DNA of 64,000 nucleotides from an uncultured Sphingobium sp. (GTDB lineage Bacteria; Pseudomonadota; Alphaproteobacteria; Sphingomonadales; Sphingomonadaceae). Below the pieces are notes generated by a model. It saw only the letters and a program-made list of their open reading frames with translations, was not told the DNA's origin and made no database searches. Made by a program: the position numbers and the translations under genes. This document shows positions 34,521 through 42,590 of this stretch, piece by piece; positions within the stretch are counted from its first letter, which is position 1; every line of letters begins with the position of its first letter. The stretch is taken from the NCBI GenBank assembly GCA_946885845.1, contig CAMPHJ010000003.1:124001-188000 (forward strand). The letters are read 5' to 3'.

Positions 34521-35123
34521 ATGACGATCCCGCGCCGACTTTCCTACGCCCTTCTGGCTATCATGGGCGCACTCGCCCTGTCTGCCTGCGGCATCAACAG
34601 CGTCCCCACGGCGGAAGAGGCGGCAAAAGCCAAATGGGCCGACGTGCAGGCGCAGTATCAGCGCCGCGCCAACCTGATCGGCAATCTCGTTGCAACGGTG
34701 AAGGCCGCCGGTAAGCAGGAACAGGACACGCTCGTCCGCGTGACCGAGGCGCGCGCCAAGGCGACATCGGTCCAGGTCAATGCCGAAGACCTGTCGGACC
34801 CTGCCAAGGTTCAGCAGTTCCAGCAGGCGCAGGCGCAACTGTCGCAGGGCCTGGGACGGCTGCTCGCGTCGGTGGAGGCCTATCCCGACCTCAAGGCCAA
34901 TCAGAATTTCCTCGACCTCCAGTCACAGTTGGAGGGCACTGAAAACCGCATCGCCGTCGCCATCCGCGACTATAACGAAGCCGTACGCGCCTATAACACG
35001 CGTATCCGCACCTTTCCCGACGCAATCGGGGCAAAGATCATCCACGGCGCAAAACCGATGACGCCGTTCCAGGCGACGACCCCCGGCGCGGAAGAAGCGC
35101 CCAAGGTCGATTTCGGCGGCTAA
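34521..35123 (+). CDS. lemA: LemA family lipoprotein
   Basis: A 200-residue protein with a lipobox ALALSAC (Cys 23), so probably an outer- or inner-membrane lipoprotein. The LemA core is helical, with QAQYQRRANLIGNLVATVKA, LSQGLGRLLASVEAYPDLKA, NQNFLDLQSQLEGTENRIAV and YNEAVRAYNTRIRTFP. LemA proteins often sit beside TPM-domain genes, as here. The molecular role is not settled. Confidence 0.93.
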   Translation: MTIPRRLSYALLAIMGALALSACGINSVPTAEEAAKAKWADVQAQYQRRANLIGNLVATVKAAGKQEQDTLVRVTEARAKATSVQVNAEDLSDPAKVQQFQQAQAQLSQGLGRLLASVEAYPDLKANQNFLDLQSQLEGTENRIAVAIRDYNEAVRAYNTRIRTFPDAIGAKIIHGAKPMTPFQATTPGAEEAPKVDFGG

Positions 35124-35126
35124 CCC

Positions 35127-35915
35127 ATGTTTCGTCGGCTGCTCCTGATCCTTCTGCTGCTGGCCTTCGCGCCAGCGGCTCAGGGGCAAATATTCCCCAA
35201 GCTGACCGGGCGGGTGGTCGATGACGCCGCGCTATTGTCTCCGCAGCAGGAACAGACGTTGACCGACAGGCTGGCCGCGCTGGAAAAGCAGAGCGGACGG
35301 CAGTTGGTTGTCGCAACGATCCCGGACCTGCAGGGCCATGACATTTCCGACTATGCCTTTCGGTTAGGCCGGGCCTGGCAGATCGGCAGCAAGGAACGCG
35401 ATGACGGCACTTTGCTGCTGGTCGCGCCTAAGGAAAGAAAAGTGTGGATCGCCACCGGCTACGGCGTCGAAGGCGTCGTGACGGATGCGCTGGCGGCGCG
35501 CATCTATCGCAACGCCATCATTCCGCGTTTCAAGGCAGGTGACTTTCCCGGCGGGATAGAGGCTGGCGTCAATGAACTCGCAACCCTGCTGTCCCTGCCC
35601 GCTGATGAAGCCAAGGCCCGCGCCGCCGCCGCCGAAGCCGAAGACCGGCAGCGCGACACATCCGGCGGAGGCGCTTTCATGGCGATTTTCTGGATATTCG
35701 TCCTGATCGTCATCTTCGGCGCGATGATGTCGGGCCGGGGCAAGCGCGGCCAGCGCTACAGGGGTGGATCGGCGCCCATCATCCTCTGGGGACCGTCCGA
35801 TTTTGGCGGGCACGGCGGCGGATCGGGCTGGGGCGGGTCCGGTTGGGGCGGCGGAGGCGGCTTTTCGGGTGGAGGCGGCAGCTTCGGTGGCGGCGGCGCA
35901 GGGGGCAGCTGGTGA
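35127..35915 (+). CDS. TPM-domain membrane protein (YgcG family)
   Basis: A 262-residue protein. It has a signal peptide (to about AAQGQ, residue 21), a TPM domain (about 30-150) with GRVVDDAALLSPQQEQTLTD, RDDGTLLLVAPKERKVWIAT and GYGVEGVVTDALAARIY, a membrane helix near 183-200, and a Gly/Ser/Trp-rich C terminus (GGGGSFGGGGAGGSW). TPM domains have been reported as phosphatase-like or photosystem II repair-like. The stop overlaps the next start (GTGA). Confidence 0.88.
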   Translation: MFRRLLLILLLLAFAPAAQGQIFPKLTGRVVDDAALLSPQQEQTLTDRLAALEKQSGRQLVVATIPDLQGHDISDYAFRLGRAWQIGSKERDDGTLLLVAPKERKVWIATGYGVEGVVTDALAARIYRNAIIPRFKAGDFPGGIEAGVNELATLLSLPADEAKARAAAAEAEDRQRDTSGGGAFMAIFWIFVLIVIFGAMMSGRGKRGQRYRGGSAPIILWGPSDFGGHGGGSGWGGSGWGGGGGFSGGGGSFGGGGAGGSW

Positions 35916-36592
35916 CGCCAGTTCGTTTCAGCCAAGCCGATCATGATCGCATCACCGCTGCCGTCGCAGCGGCGGAACGTGGCACGGACGGCGAAATCGT
36001 CACGATCGTCGCGCGCCGCTCGGACGCCTATCACGACGCCGGGTTGCATTGGGCCATCGGTGCAGTGTTCCTCGCCCTTTCCATCATCGCGGCGTTCCCC
36101 GCCCATTTCCGAACGCTCTGCGCCACGCTGCTGCAAAGCTGGGACCATGAACTGGAAGACTGGAAGCTGCTGACGCTGCTACTCGGTCTGCTTATCATCA
36201 AATTCCTGATCGTCCGCTATGCTCTGGCCTGGATGCCGCTACGCATGGCGCTGACGCCGCGCGCGACCAAGGCGCGGCGGGTCCGCCGAAAGGCGATCAC
36301 CTTGTTCCGCGCCGTAGCGCAGGGGCGCACGCGCGGACGAACCGGCGTGCTGATCTACCTGTCGCTCGACGAACATCGTGCCGAAATCGTCGCCGATGCG
36401 CCCATCAATGAAAAGGTCACGCCCGACGTGTGGGGTGACGCCATGGCCGCCCTGATCGAAGGCGTGCGGGCAGGCCGCGCAGCTGACGGCATGATCGAAG
36501 CCATAAAGCGCGTCGGCGTGGTTCTGGGCCAGCACTTCCCCCATCTTGACGACAATCCCAACGAACTGCCCGACAGGTTGATCGAATTATGA
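35912..36592 (+). CDS. Second TPM-domain membrane protein
   Basis: A 226-residue protein. N-terminal TPM part VAAAERGTDGEIVTIVARRS; two hydrophobic helices near residues 45-65 and 85-105; then the C-terminal TPM half RGRTGVLIYLSLDEHRAEIV and VAD. It resembles the short TPM protein that follows LemA and YgcG in other bacteria. The start is GTG 35912, overlapping the upstream stop; the stop overlaps the NUDIX start. Functions presumably with the two upstream gene products. Confidence 0.83.
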   Translation: MTPVRFSQADHDRITAAVAAAERGTDGEIVTIVARRSDAYHDAGLHWAIGAVFLALSIIAAFPAHFRTLCATLLQSWDHELEDWKLLTLLLGLLIIKFLIVRYALAWMPLRMALTPRATKARRVRRKAITLFRAVAQGRTRGRTGVLIYLSLDEHRAEIVADAPINEKVTPDVWGDAMAALIEGVRAGRAADGMIEAIKRVGVVLGQHFPHLDDNPNELPDRLIEL

Positions 36593-37134
36593 GCGAACAG
36601 GACATGGCCGCCAGCGAAGAGGTCATGTGGACCGGCCGCTTCATCAGCGCAAAGCGGCGCGGACGGTGGGAATATGTCGGTCGCGCCCGTGGCATCCGCG
36701 CTGCCGTCATATTGGCCATTGATGAGGATGAAGATGGCCGCCGCCATGTCCTGCTGGTCGATCAGTTCCGCGTTCCCCTCGGTCGTCGGTGCATTGAACT
36801 GCCCGCCGGTTTGGTCGGCGATCAGGATGAAGGGGAGGATGCGACACTGGCGGCGATCCGCGAACTGGAGGAGGAAACCGGCTACCGCCCGGACCGCATG
36901 GAACCGATGGGCGAGTTTTTCAGCTCGCCTGGCATGGTATCCGAAAGCTTCTTTCTCTACCGCGCGCAGGGTCTCCAAAAAACGGGCGATGGCGGCGGCG
37001 TCGATGGCGAGGATATTCGTGTCCATCGCGTGCCGCTCGACACATTGGCCCAGCAGGTCGAAACATGGCGCGGTGAAGGGCACGCGATCGACGTAAAGCT
37101 GCTCCTGCTACTGGGCGGAGCAATCACGGCCTAG
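36589..37134 (+). CDS. NUDIX hydrolase, ADP-ribose pyrophosphatase-like
   Basis: A 181-residue protein. The Nudix box runs from GLVGDQDEG to AIRELEEETGYRP and includes REL-EE-TG, with ELPAGLVG just before it as in ADP-ribose pyrophosphatases (NudF-like), and a downstream SPGMVSESFFLY motif also typical of that group. It likely splits ADP-ribose or related nucleotides. Co-transcribed with the TPM genes by overlap. The last 11 bases overlap the convergent DUF6456-like gene. Confidence 0.88.
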   Translation: MSEQDMAASEEVMWTGRFISAKRRGRWEYVGRARGIRAAVILAIDEDEDGRRHVLLVDQFRVPLGRRCIELPAGLVGDQDEGEDATLAAIRELEEETGYRPDRMEPMGEFFSSPGMVSESFFLYRAQGLQKTGDGGGVDGEDIRVHRVPLDTLAQQVETWRGEGHAIDVKLLLLLGGAITA

Positions 37135-37597
37135 CACCCTCCCCTCCTCCCGCGACCCTGTACCAGGCCGCGACACGATCCAGCGCCAACGTCAGCACAA
37201 GCTTTCCCGCACGACTGGGCCAGCCCAGCGCCCTTTCCGCCGCCACCAATCCTTCCCCGGCGCAGGCGACCCGCCACAATATGTCGCTCAGGCCCGGCCC
37301 TGCCGCTGCAATGGCGGCATGGAAACGATCACGGGCGGAAATCTGCCGCAACGTCGGGTCTGCGGGACGCCCCCGCCCGCTTTGGGTTGGCGCGGCATCC
37401 CAACGCATCGTCACCTGGGGGGACATGCCCGCCTTTTCCCAGTCAGCGCGCAGCAGTTCCCCCGCACGGTAATGACGCTCGCTCAAATGGCCCCGTGCAT
37501 GCAGCCAGGCGAGCGGCGATTCGCCGATATTCACCGCAACGCGCTGCTGCTGACCCGCCGGATCTTCGATGATCTGTTCCACAAATTGCGTCCGCAT
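37124..37597 (-). CDS. DUF6456-like protein of unknown function
   Basis: A 157-residue protein with NIGESPLAWLHARGHLSERH, YRAGELLRADWEKAGMSPQV, TMRWD and ARDRFHAAIAAAGPGLSDIL followed by a helical end. This wording matches my memory of the alphaproteobacterial DUF6456 family, whose longer members carry a helix-turn-helix region. A strong SD (AAGGAGG) precedes ATG 37597. It may bind DNA, but that is inference. Confidence 0.7.
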   Translation of the reverse strand: MRTQFVEQIIEDPAGQQQRVAVNIGESPLAWLHARGHLSERHYRAGELLRADWEKAGMSPQVTMRWDAAPTQSGRGRPADPTLRQISARDRFHAAIAAAGPGLSDILWRVACAGEGLVAAERALGWPSRAGKLVLTLALDRVAAWYRVAGGGEGARP

Positions 37598-37694
37598 CTA
37601 CGCCTCCTTGCCGTTCCAGGGTCGGGGGCTTGCCATGAGCGACGCTTTGTAGGAAAGAGCAAAAAACCAAATAGGTAAAGTTTCAGGAACAGCC

Positions 37695-38258
37695 ATGATC
37701 ACCCGCATTCGTGAAGTCCGCAAGTCCAAGGGACTGACGCTTGAACAGGTCGGACTTCTATGTCAGCCGCCGACCACGGCCCAGACAATTGGCCGCCTTG
37801 AAACCGGCACGCGAACCGTATCGGTCAACTGGTTGAACCGCATTGCCAAGGCACTGGGTGTCGCATCCTCCGAACTTGTCGCGCTGCCGGGACAAAGCAT
37901 CGTGCCCGTCGCCGCCCTGCTGGGGCCGGAAGGCGCGCGCGCACCCACCCGGTCGCTATCTTTTCCCCCGCCCGTTCCCGCCGACGCCATGATCGGCGTG
38001 CAGGTCGCGGCCAGCATCGGCGACTATCGCAGCGGCGATGAAATCTGGTGCCGCCGCATCGGTCCCGACGATTTTGCCAGCGCGCTCAATCGCGACATAT
38101 TATTGCCCCGCCACGCAGGCCGCTTCCTGTTCGGCAGGCTGATCGGCCGCGACGGTGATCGGCTGCACATCCTGCCGCTGGGCAGCGGCAGCCGCCAGCA
38201 GGTCATCACTGACCCACCATGGGGGGCCGTGGCGGTGCAACTGGTCAGACAATTGTAG
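37695..38258 (+). CDS. XRE-family transcriptional regulator
   Basis: A 187-residue protein. The N-terminal helix-turn-helix (about 1-60) reads IREVRKSKGLTLEQVGLLCQ, with recognition helix TTAQTIGRLETGTRTVSVNW and NRIAKALGVASSELVAL. The C-terminal half (about 95-185) contains YRSGDEIWCRRIGPDDFASA and RFLFGRLIGRDGDRLHILPL and resembles the peptidase S24/LexA-like sensing fold without an obvious Ser-Lys dyad. Target genes are unknown; it precedes a glycosyltransferase by 57 bases. Confidence 0.85.
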   Translation: MITRIREVRKSKGLTLEQVGLLCQPPTTAQTIGRLETGTRTVSVNWLNRIAKALGVASSELVALPGQSIVPVAALLGPEGARAPTRSLSFPPPVPADAMIGVQVAASIGDYRSGDEIWCRRIGPDDFASALNRDILLPRHAGRFLFGRLIGRDGDRLHILPLGSGSRQQVITDPPWGAVAVQLVRQL

Positions 38259-38315
38259 CCAAATCGCTACTTCGTCCCTAACCCTCGTTTAACCGTGGCA
38301 TGGTATGGGGGACCC

Positions 38316-39488
38316 ATGACTCTGAATGTCCTTACGCTTTCGACCCTGTTTCCCGACATCAGCAGGCCGAATTTCGGCGTGTTTGTGGAACGGCAGGCGC
38401 GCGAACTCGCCGGTCGGCCCGATGTCGATGTGACCGTCATCGCTCCTGTCGGCATTCCCATCTGGCCATTCAGCCTCGCCGAAAGCTACGACGCCCTGCG
38501 CTCCCTCCCGCGCAAGGAACGGTGGCAGGACCTGACCGTCTATCGCCCTATTTTCCGTACCATTCCAAAGGTCGGTGCTCGCATCAATGTCGCCAACATG
38601 ACTCGCGCCATCCTGCCGCTGGTACGACGATTGCACGAACAGCGGCCTTTTGACGTCATCGACGCCAGCTTCTTCTTTCCCGACGGACCGGTGGCTCAGC
38701 GCCTGTCGCGGGCGCTCGGCATCCCTTATTCCGTGAAAGCGCGCGGAGCCGATATCCATTATTGGGGCGCGCGCCGCGATACCCGCAAACTGGTCTTGCG
38801 CGCCGCAGAAGGCGCTTCGGGCCTCCTGGCGGTATCGAACGCGATGCGCCGGTCGATGGTCAAGATGGGCATGGATGCCGACAAGATTCGCGTCCATTAT
38901 ACCGGCGTCGATCTGGATCGCTTTGAAATAGCTGATCGTGCCGCGGCGAAGGACGTGCTCGGCTTTGAAGGGCCGGTCGTCCTGTGTGTCGGCGCGCTGA
39001 TCCCGCGCAAGGGGCAGGAACTGCTGGTGCAGGCGCTCCCCCGCCTGCCTGGCGTCACGCTTCTGTTCGTCGGCCAGGGTCAGTATCGGCGCGCGTTGGA
39101 AAAACAGGCCGAAGATCTGGGGGTAGACCGCCGCATCGGTTTTCTCGGCTCCGTGCCCCATGACCGGCTGCCGCGCATCTATGCCGCTGCGGACGTGATG
39201 GCCCTACCTTCATCGTCCGAAGGACTTGCCAATGCCTGGGTCGAATCGCTCGCCTGCGGCACACCAATCGTGATCAGCGATGTGGGCGGCGCGCGCGAAC
39301 TGCTAGACCGTCCCGAAGCAGGCCAGATCGTGGATCGCGACCCCGAAGCCATCGCCGCCGCTATTGGGACCATATTGTATAATCCGCCCGAACGTGAAGC
39401 CGTGCGGGATACCGCGCTGCGCTTCACATGGGCCGCGAATGGCGACACGCTGTTGCACCATCTGCGGGGTATCGCACGGCAGGGCTAA
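38316..39488 (+). CDS. Glycosyltransferase family 4 (GT-B)
   Basis: A 390-residue GT-B enzyme. The N-terminal acceptor domain has LSTLFPDISRPNFGVFVERQ. The C-terminal donor domain has VGALIPRKGQELLVQALPRL, LFVGQGQYRRALEKQA and the E-x7-E signature SSSEGLANAWVESLACGTPI. It transfers a nucleotide-sugar, probably to an exopolysaccharide or LPS intermediate. ATG 38316 is used; the earlier in-frame codon has no SD. First gene of the polysaccharide-related stretch. Confidence 0.88.
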   Translation: MTLNVLTLSTLFPDISRPNFGVFVERQARELAGRPDVDVTVIAPVGIPIWPFSLAESYDALRSLPRKERWQDLTVYRPIFRTIPKVGARINVANMTRAILPLVRRLHEQRPFDVIDASFFFPDGPVAQRLSRALGIPYSVKARGADIHYWGARRDTRKLVLRAAEGASGLLAVSNAMRRSMVKMGMDADKIRVHYTGVDLDRFEIADRAAAKDVLGFEGPVVLCVGALIPRKGQELLVQALPRLPGVTLLFVGQGQYRRALEKQAEDLGVDRRIGFLGSVPHDRLPRIYAAADVMALPSSSEGLANAWVESLACGTPIVISDVGGARELLDRPEAGQIVDRDPEAIAAAIGTILYNPPEREAVRDTALRFTWAANGDTLLHHLRGIARQG

Positions 39489-39602
39489 ATGTCGTCCAGT
39501 GCAGCGGTTCGGACGCAGGCGGATCGAAAGCTGATCAACCCAACATCAACTGCGCCCCCACCCCCCACCGCACGAGCGCGGGCGTCCGCGCGGGCGGCAA
39601 CC

Positions 39603-40349
39603 TCATTTCTGGCAGGCCACGATCGCGTCGATCACGGACAGCGTTTCCTGTGGATCACGCACGCGAACGGTGTCCAGGCCCAGCTGCTTGGCGGGATAAT
39701 CATTGCCGCCGGGAAAGATCGCGTCGCCGATGAACAGCATGGCGTCCAGCGCGATACCGCTCGCATCCCGCAATTTCTTCAGGCCATAAGCCTTGTCGAC
39801 GCCCTCGCGCGTGATGTCGATCGACGTCGCGCCGCCCATGTTGATGGACAGGCCAGGCAGCCGCTGCCGCAGGTCCGCCTGAATCACCCGCCGCTTGGCA
39901 AAATCGGGGTCCCACATTTCCTTGGCATGGATGGGAGCTTGCTGCCCCAGAGCCGAAAAAGTGATCTGGCTGCCGCGATCCTCAATCCGGTCGCCCCAGG
40001 TTTCTTGCGGAACAAATCCCGTCGCCTCCAGCGAAGCGTCAAAGGCGCTGAAAATCTGCTGCTTCTGCGCATCGTCGAACAATTCGGAATAGACCGGCGA
40101 CCATGTTCCGTCCCTGTGCGTGAACAGCTTGGTCCCGGTGGTGGGCATCAACCACAGGCGGGACAAGTCCGCATGGACGGGCAAGCGGCTCGCGACCTGC
40201 TTGTCGAACTGTGGCCAATCTCCGCCGGAAATGACCGCCACATGCGCCACGCGCAGCAGCCCGGCGATTGCCTCGCCCATCGCATCACCCATCGGCTGCT
40301 TGCTTTCAGCCAGCGTTCCATCGAGATCGAACGCGATCAGCTCTTTCAT
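39603..40349 (-). CDS. HAD-IIB hydrolase resembling eukaryotic-type phosphomannomutase
   Basis: A 248-residue HAD protein. Motif I is IAFDLDGTLAES, then AVISGGDWPQF, the cap region with ITFSALGQQAPIHAKE and INMGGATSIDITREGVDKAY, and motif IV FIGDAIFPGGNDYPAK. The order and wording (GG-x-S-x-D, DK-x-Y, GD-x3-PGGND) follow animal and plant phosphomannomutase, which swaps mannose 6- and 1-phosphate, rather than the alpha-phosphohexomutase ManB/AlgC. Motif I lacks the second Asp exactly as D-x-D-G-T requires only DLDGT, which is present. ManC at 55.8 kb would use its product. Confidence 0.82.
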   Translation of the reverse strand: MKELIAFDLDGTLAESKQPMGDAMGEAIAGLLRVAHVAVISGGDWPQFDKQVASRLPVHADLSRLWLMPTTGTKLFTHRDGTWSPVYSELFDDAQKQQIFSAFDASLEATGFVPQETWGDRIEDRGSQITFSALGQQAPIHAKEMWDPDFAKRRVIQADLRQRLPGLSINMGGATSIDITREGVDKAYGLKKLRDASGIALDAMLFIGDAIFPGGNDYPAKQLGLDTVRVRDPQETLSVIDAIVACQK

Positions 40350-40510
40350 CCGGCAAGCTCCTGGAGATGTTGAAAAAGGGCTTCGCTGCCCCTGCGCGGC
40401 CGCTACCATTAAATTAGCCTTCGGCAAATCCTGCAAAAACGAATAAATCGGCTCGCCCACCCGTGGGAAAGCGGCGGGGCGACTTTGTCTTTAAGGAAAA
40501 CGCGCGGCAC

Positions 40511-41329
40511 ATGCCCTCTCAACGGACCGATCAATGGGTGCTGCTCGGCAAGGGCAAAAGCTCGCAGGTGTTCAGGATATCGGAAGGCCAGATCATCAAG
40601 GTCTATCATGCCGCCGTTTCGGAGGACATGATCCAGCGGGAAATGGCGGCGGCGACCCTTGCGGCGTCGCATCGCCTGCCCACCGTCGCTCCGTCCAGCC
40701 GGACCAGCGTCGATGGCCTGCCCGCGCTGATCTACCCGGAAATCAGCGGCAGGTCGCTGACGGCCACAATCCGCAAAAAGCCCTACAGAGCGTCAGCGTT
40801 GCTGGGGCAGATGGCCGACCTGCTCGCCGCCATTCACGACCGGCCCGCAAACGGCCTGCGCACCGTCAATTCGGTACTGAAAACCGACATCAACTATGGC
40901 CCCGCTTCGGCCAGCCTGAAGGAAGCCGCCTGCCATTATCTAGGGCAACTACCGCAATCGGACCGTCTGCTGCATGGCGATTTTCACATCGACAATATCA
41001 TCATGCGCGATGGCCAGCCGGTCATTCTCGACTGGGCAAAAGCGGCGGTGGGCGATCCAGCCGCCGACATGGTGCGCGCCGAAATGCTGATGCGCTTTGG
41101 CGAAGGCCCCGCCGATCCCGTCACGGCGCTCTGGCGCGATTGGGCAGCGGGACGCTTGAGCCGCGCCTATCGGAAACGCACCGGCATGGACGCCGACCAT
41201 CTGTCACTCTGGCGCCCGGTCGTCGCTTTGGCCTGGCTCCGCGCCCGCCCCTCCGTCCGGGACCGGGCATTCCATAAATATCTCAACCGGGCACTGGCCC
41301 AGGCGCAGCTGCCGCCTTTCACCCCGTAA
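40511..41329 (+). CDS. APH/choline-kinase-fold phosphotransferase
   Basis: A 272-residue kinase-fold protein. It has a Gly-rich loop LLGKGKSSQVFRISEGQIIK, the catalytic loop LLHGDFHIDNIIMRDGQ (HGDFH-x2-N) and the metal Asp in VILDWAKAAVGDPAADM. Its substrate is unknown; a sugar, lipid-linked sugar or small metabolite is plausible given the neighbouring kps genes. ATG 40511 is chosen, though a GTG at 40463 is possible. The last 11 bases overlap the end of kpsS on the other strand. Confidence 0.78.
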   Translation: MPSQRTDQWVLLGKGKSSQVFRISEGQIIKVYHAAVSEDMIQREMAAATLAASHRLPTVAPSSRTSVDGLPALIYPEISGRSLTATIRKKPYRASALLGQMADLLAAIHDRPANGLRTVNSVLKTDINYGPASASLKEAACHYLGQLPQSDRLLHGDFHIDNIIMRDGQPVILDWAKAAVGDPAADMVRAEMLMRFGEGPADPVTALWRDWAAGRLSRAYRKRTGMDADHLSLWRPVVALAWLRARPSVRDRAFHKYLNRALAQAQLPPFTP

Positions 41330-42590
41330 CTTGCAGCTCCGCTGCGGCATAGCGTTTACCGGGCTTCGACTGACAATTCTCGCCCCGGACACAAAGCCGT
41401 TCGACCGCATTAGTCACCAGCATATTCAGCCCCTGCTCGCTCAGCAGCCCGCCCCGGATCAGGCAACGGTCAATCAGAACGCGCCGAAACGCCGAATAAA
41501 GTTCCTCGTCAGGTGCGCCGGGGTCCAGCCAGAATTCATCCAGCGTCCCTTTATAGACAACCCCCGGCACCTTGTAGACGGCATGGCCCAGCACCAGCAC
41601 CGGCTTGCCCCGATTAAGAGCCAGCGTACCCACGGTGCTGTTCACTGTCACCACGCCCAGCGACTTTCCCACCACCTGCGCAATATCCCAGTCGGCCAGG
41701 TAGAACACACGGTCGCTCACCCCATAGCGAGCCGCCAGCCGCCGCGTCAGCCGTTCCCAGGCGACCAGCCCGGAATCGAGCGGATGGCGCTTCACCAGCA
41801 GGGACGTTTCCGGCGGGGCATGGCGCGCAAAGCTTTTGATGACGAAGCGCAGCGCCGCCCGCATGTTGCCAAAGGGGGAATGCACCCGGATCTGATAATC
41901 CGAATCCAGCTGCAGCGGCAGGGTGAAATAGGGCCTGCCCCTGACCTTTTCCCATTCGGCCACCGACGCCCGCTTGTCGCCCTTGCGCAACATCAACTTC
42001 TTGAACCAGCCCGCCGCCTCCAGCGCGAAATTTTGCGGGCGATGCGTCCGGTAAAAGGGGAAGGCGGGCCGCATGACCGCTGAGGCAAGCCCGTTGCGCG
42101 CGGTGTTCACGGCACGTTGGCGGAAAGCGGAGGGGACCTGTGGGTCCTTCCCACCGTCTTCGGGGGGCAACTCCCGTGCCTGATCCAGAAACCATTGCGG
42201 GTCGAGCGGCAGGGTCGAATTGCCATTCACCCCATCTTCCTGCAACGTCATGAAGTCCGGGCGGATATAGCCTTCCTCGACAACATGGACGCGCAGCCCA
42301 CGCAACCTCGCCATCTTGTGAGCGGACGCATGATAGGGCCTGCAATCGCCATAGAGGATGAGGTCCGTCACATCATGATGGACGATGAAGTCATCAAAAA
42401 ACAGCGGCCAGTTGCGGAAAGTCCCGCGATAGTCGGTCGCCTCTCCCGGCCAATCGACCTTGTCGCCGCCATTGATGTTGATGCGCAGCGCGCCATGGCC
42501 CCGCGCCCGCAAGGCATCTGCCAGCATCGCGAAAAAAGGTCCGTGAGGACCCTGCAGAAACAGGAAAGTCTGGACAGGCGCGTCAGCCAT
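41319..42590 (-). CDS. kpsS: Capsule polysaccharide Kdo-transferase KpsS-like
   Basis: A 423-residue protein of the KpsS/LipB family, which with KpsC builds the poly-Kdo linker of group 2 capsules. Family marks are FLFLQGPHGPFFAMLADALR, ININGGDKVDWPG, HVVEEGYIRPDFMTLQEDGV, LLVKRHPLDSG and VVTVNSTVGTLALNRGKPVL. Its start overlaps the kpsC stop by eight bases. A capsule exporter (KpsMT) is not in the window, so the full locus is split or elsewhere. Confidence 0.9.
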   Translation of the reverse strand: MADAPVQTFLFLQGPHGPFFAMLADALRARGHGALRININGGDKVDWPGEATDYRGTFRNWPLFFDDFIVHHDVTDLILYGDCRPYHASAHKMARLRGLRVHVVEEGYIRPDFMTLQEDGVNGNSTLPLDPQWFLDQARELPPEDGGKDPQVPSAFRQRAVNTARNGLASAVMRPAFPFYRTHRPQNFALEAAGWFKKLMLRKGDKRASVAEWEKVRGRPYFTLPLQLDSDYQIRVHSPFGNMRAALRFVIKSFARHAPPETSLLVKRHPLDSGLVAWERLTRRLAARYGVSDRVFYLADWDIAQVVGKSLGVVTVNSTVGTLALNRGKPVLVLGHAVYKVPGVVYKGTLDEFWLDPGAPDEELYSAFRRVLIDRCLIRGGLLSEQGLNMLVTNAVERLCVRGENCQSKPGKRYAAAELQVTG

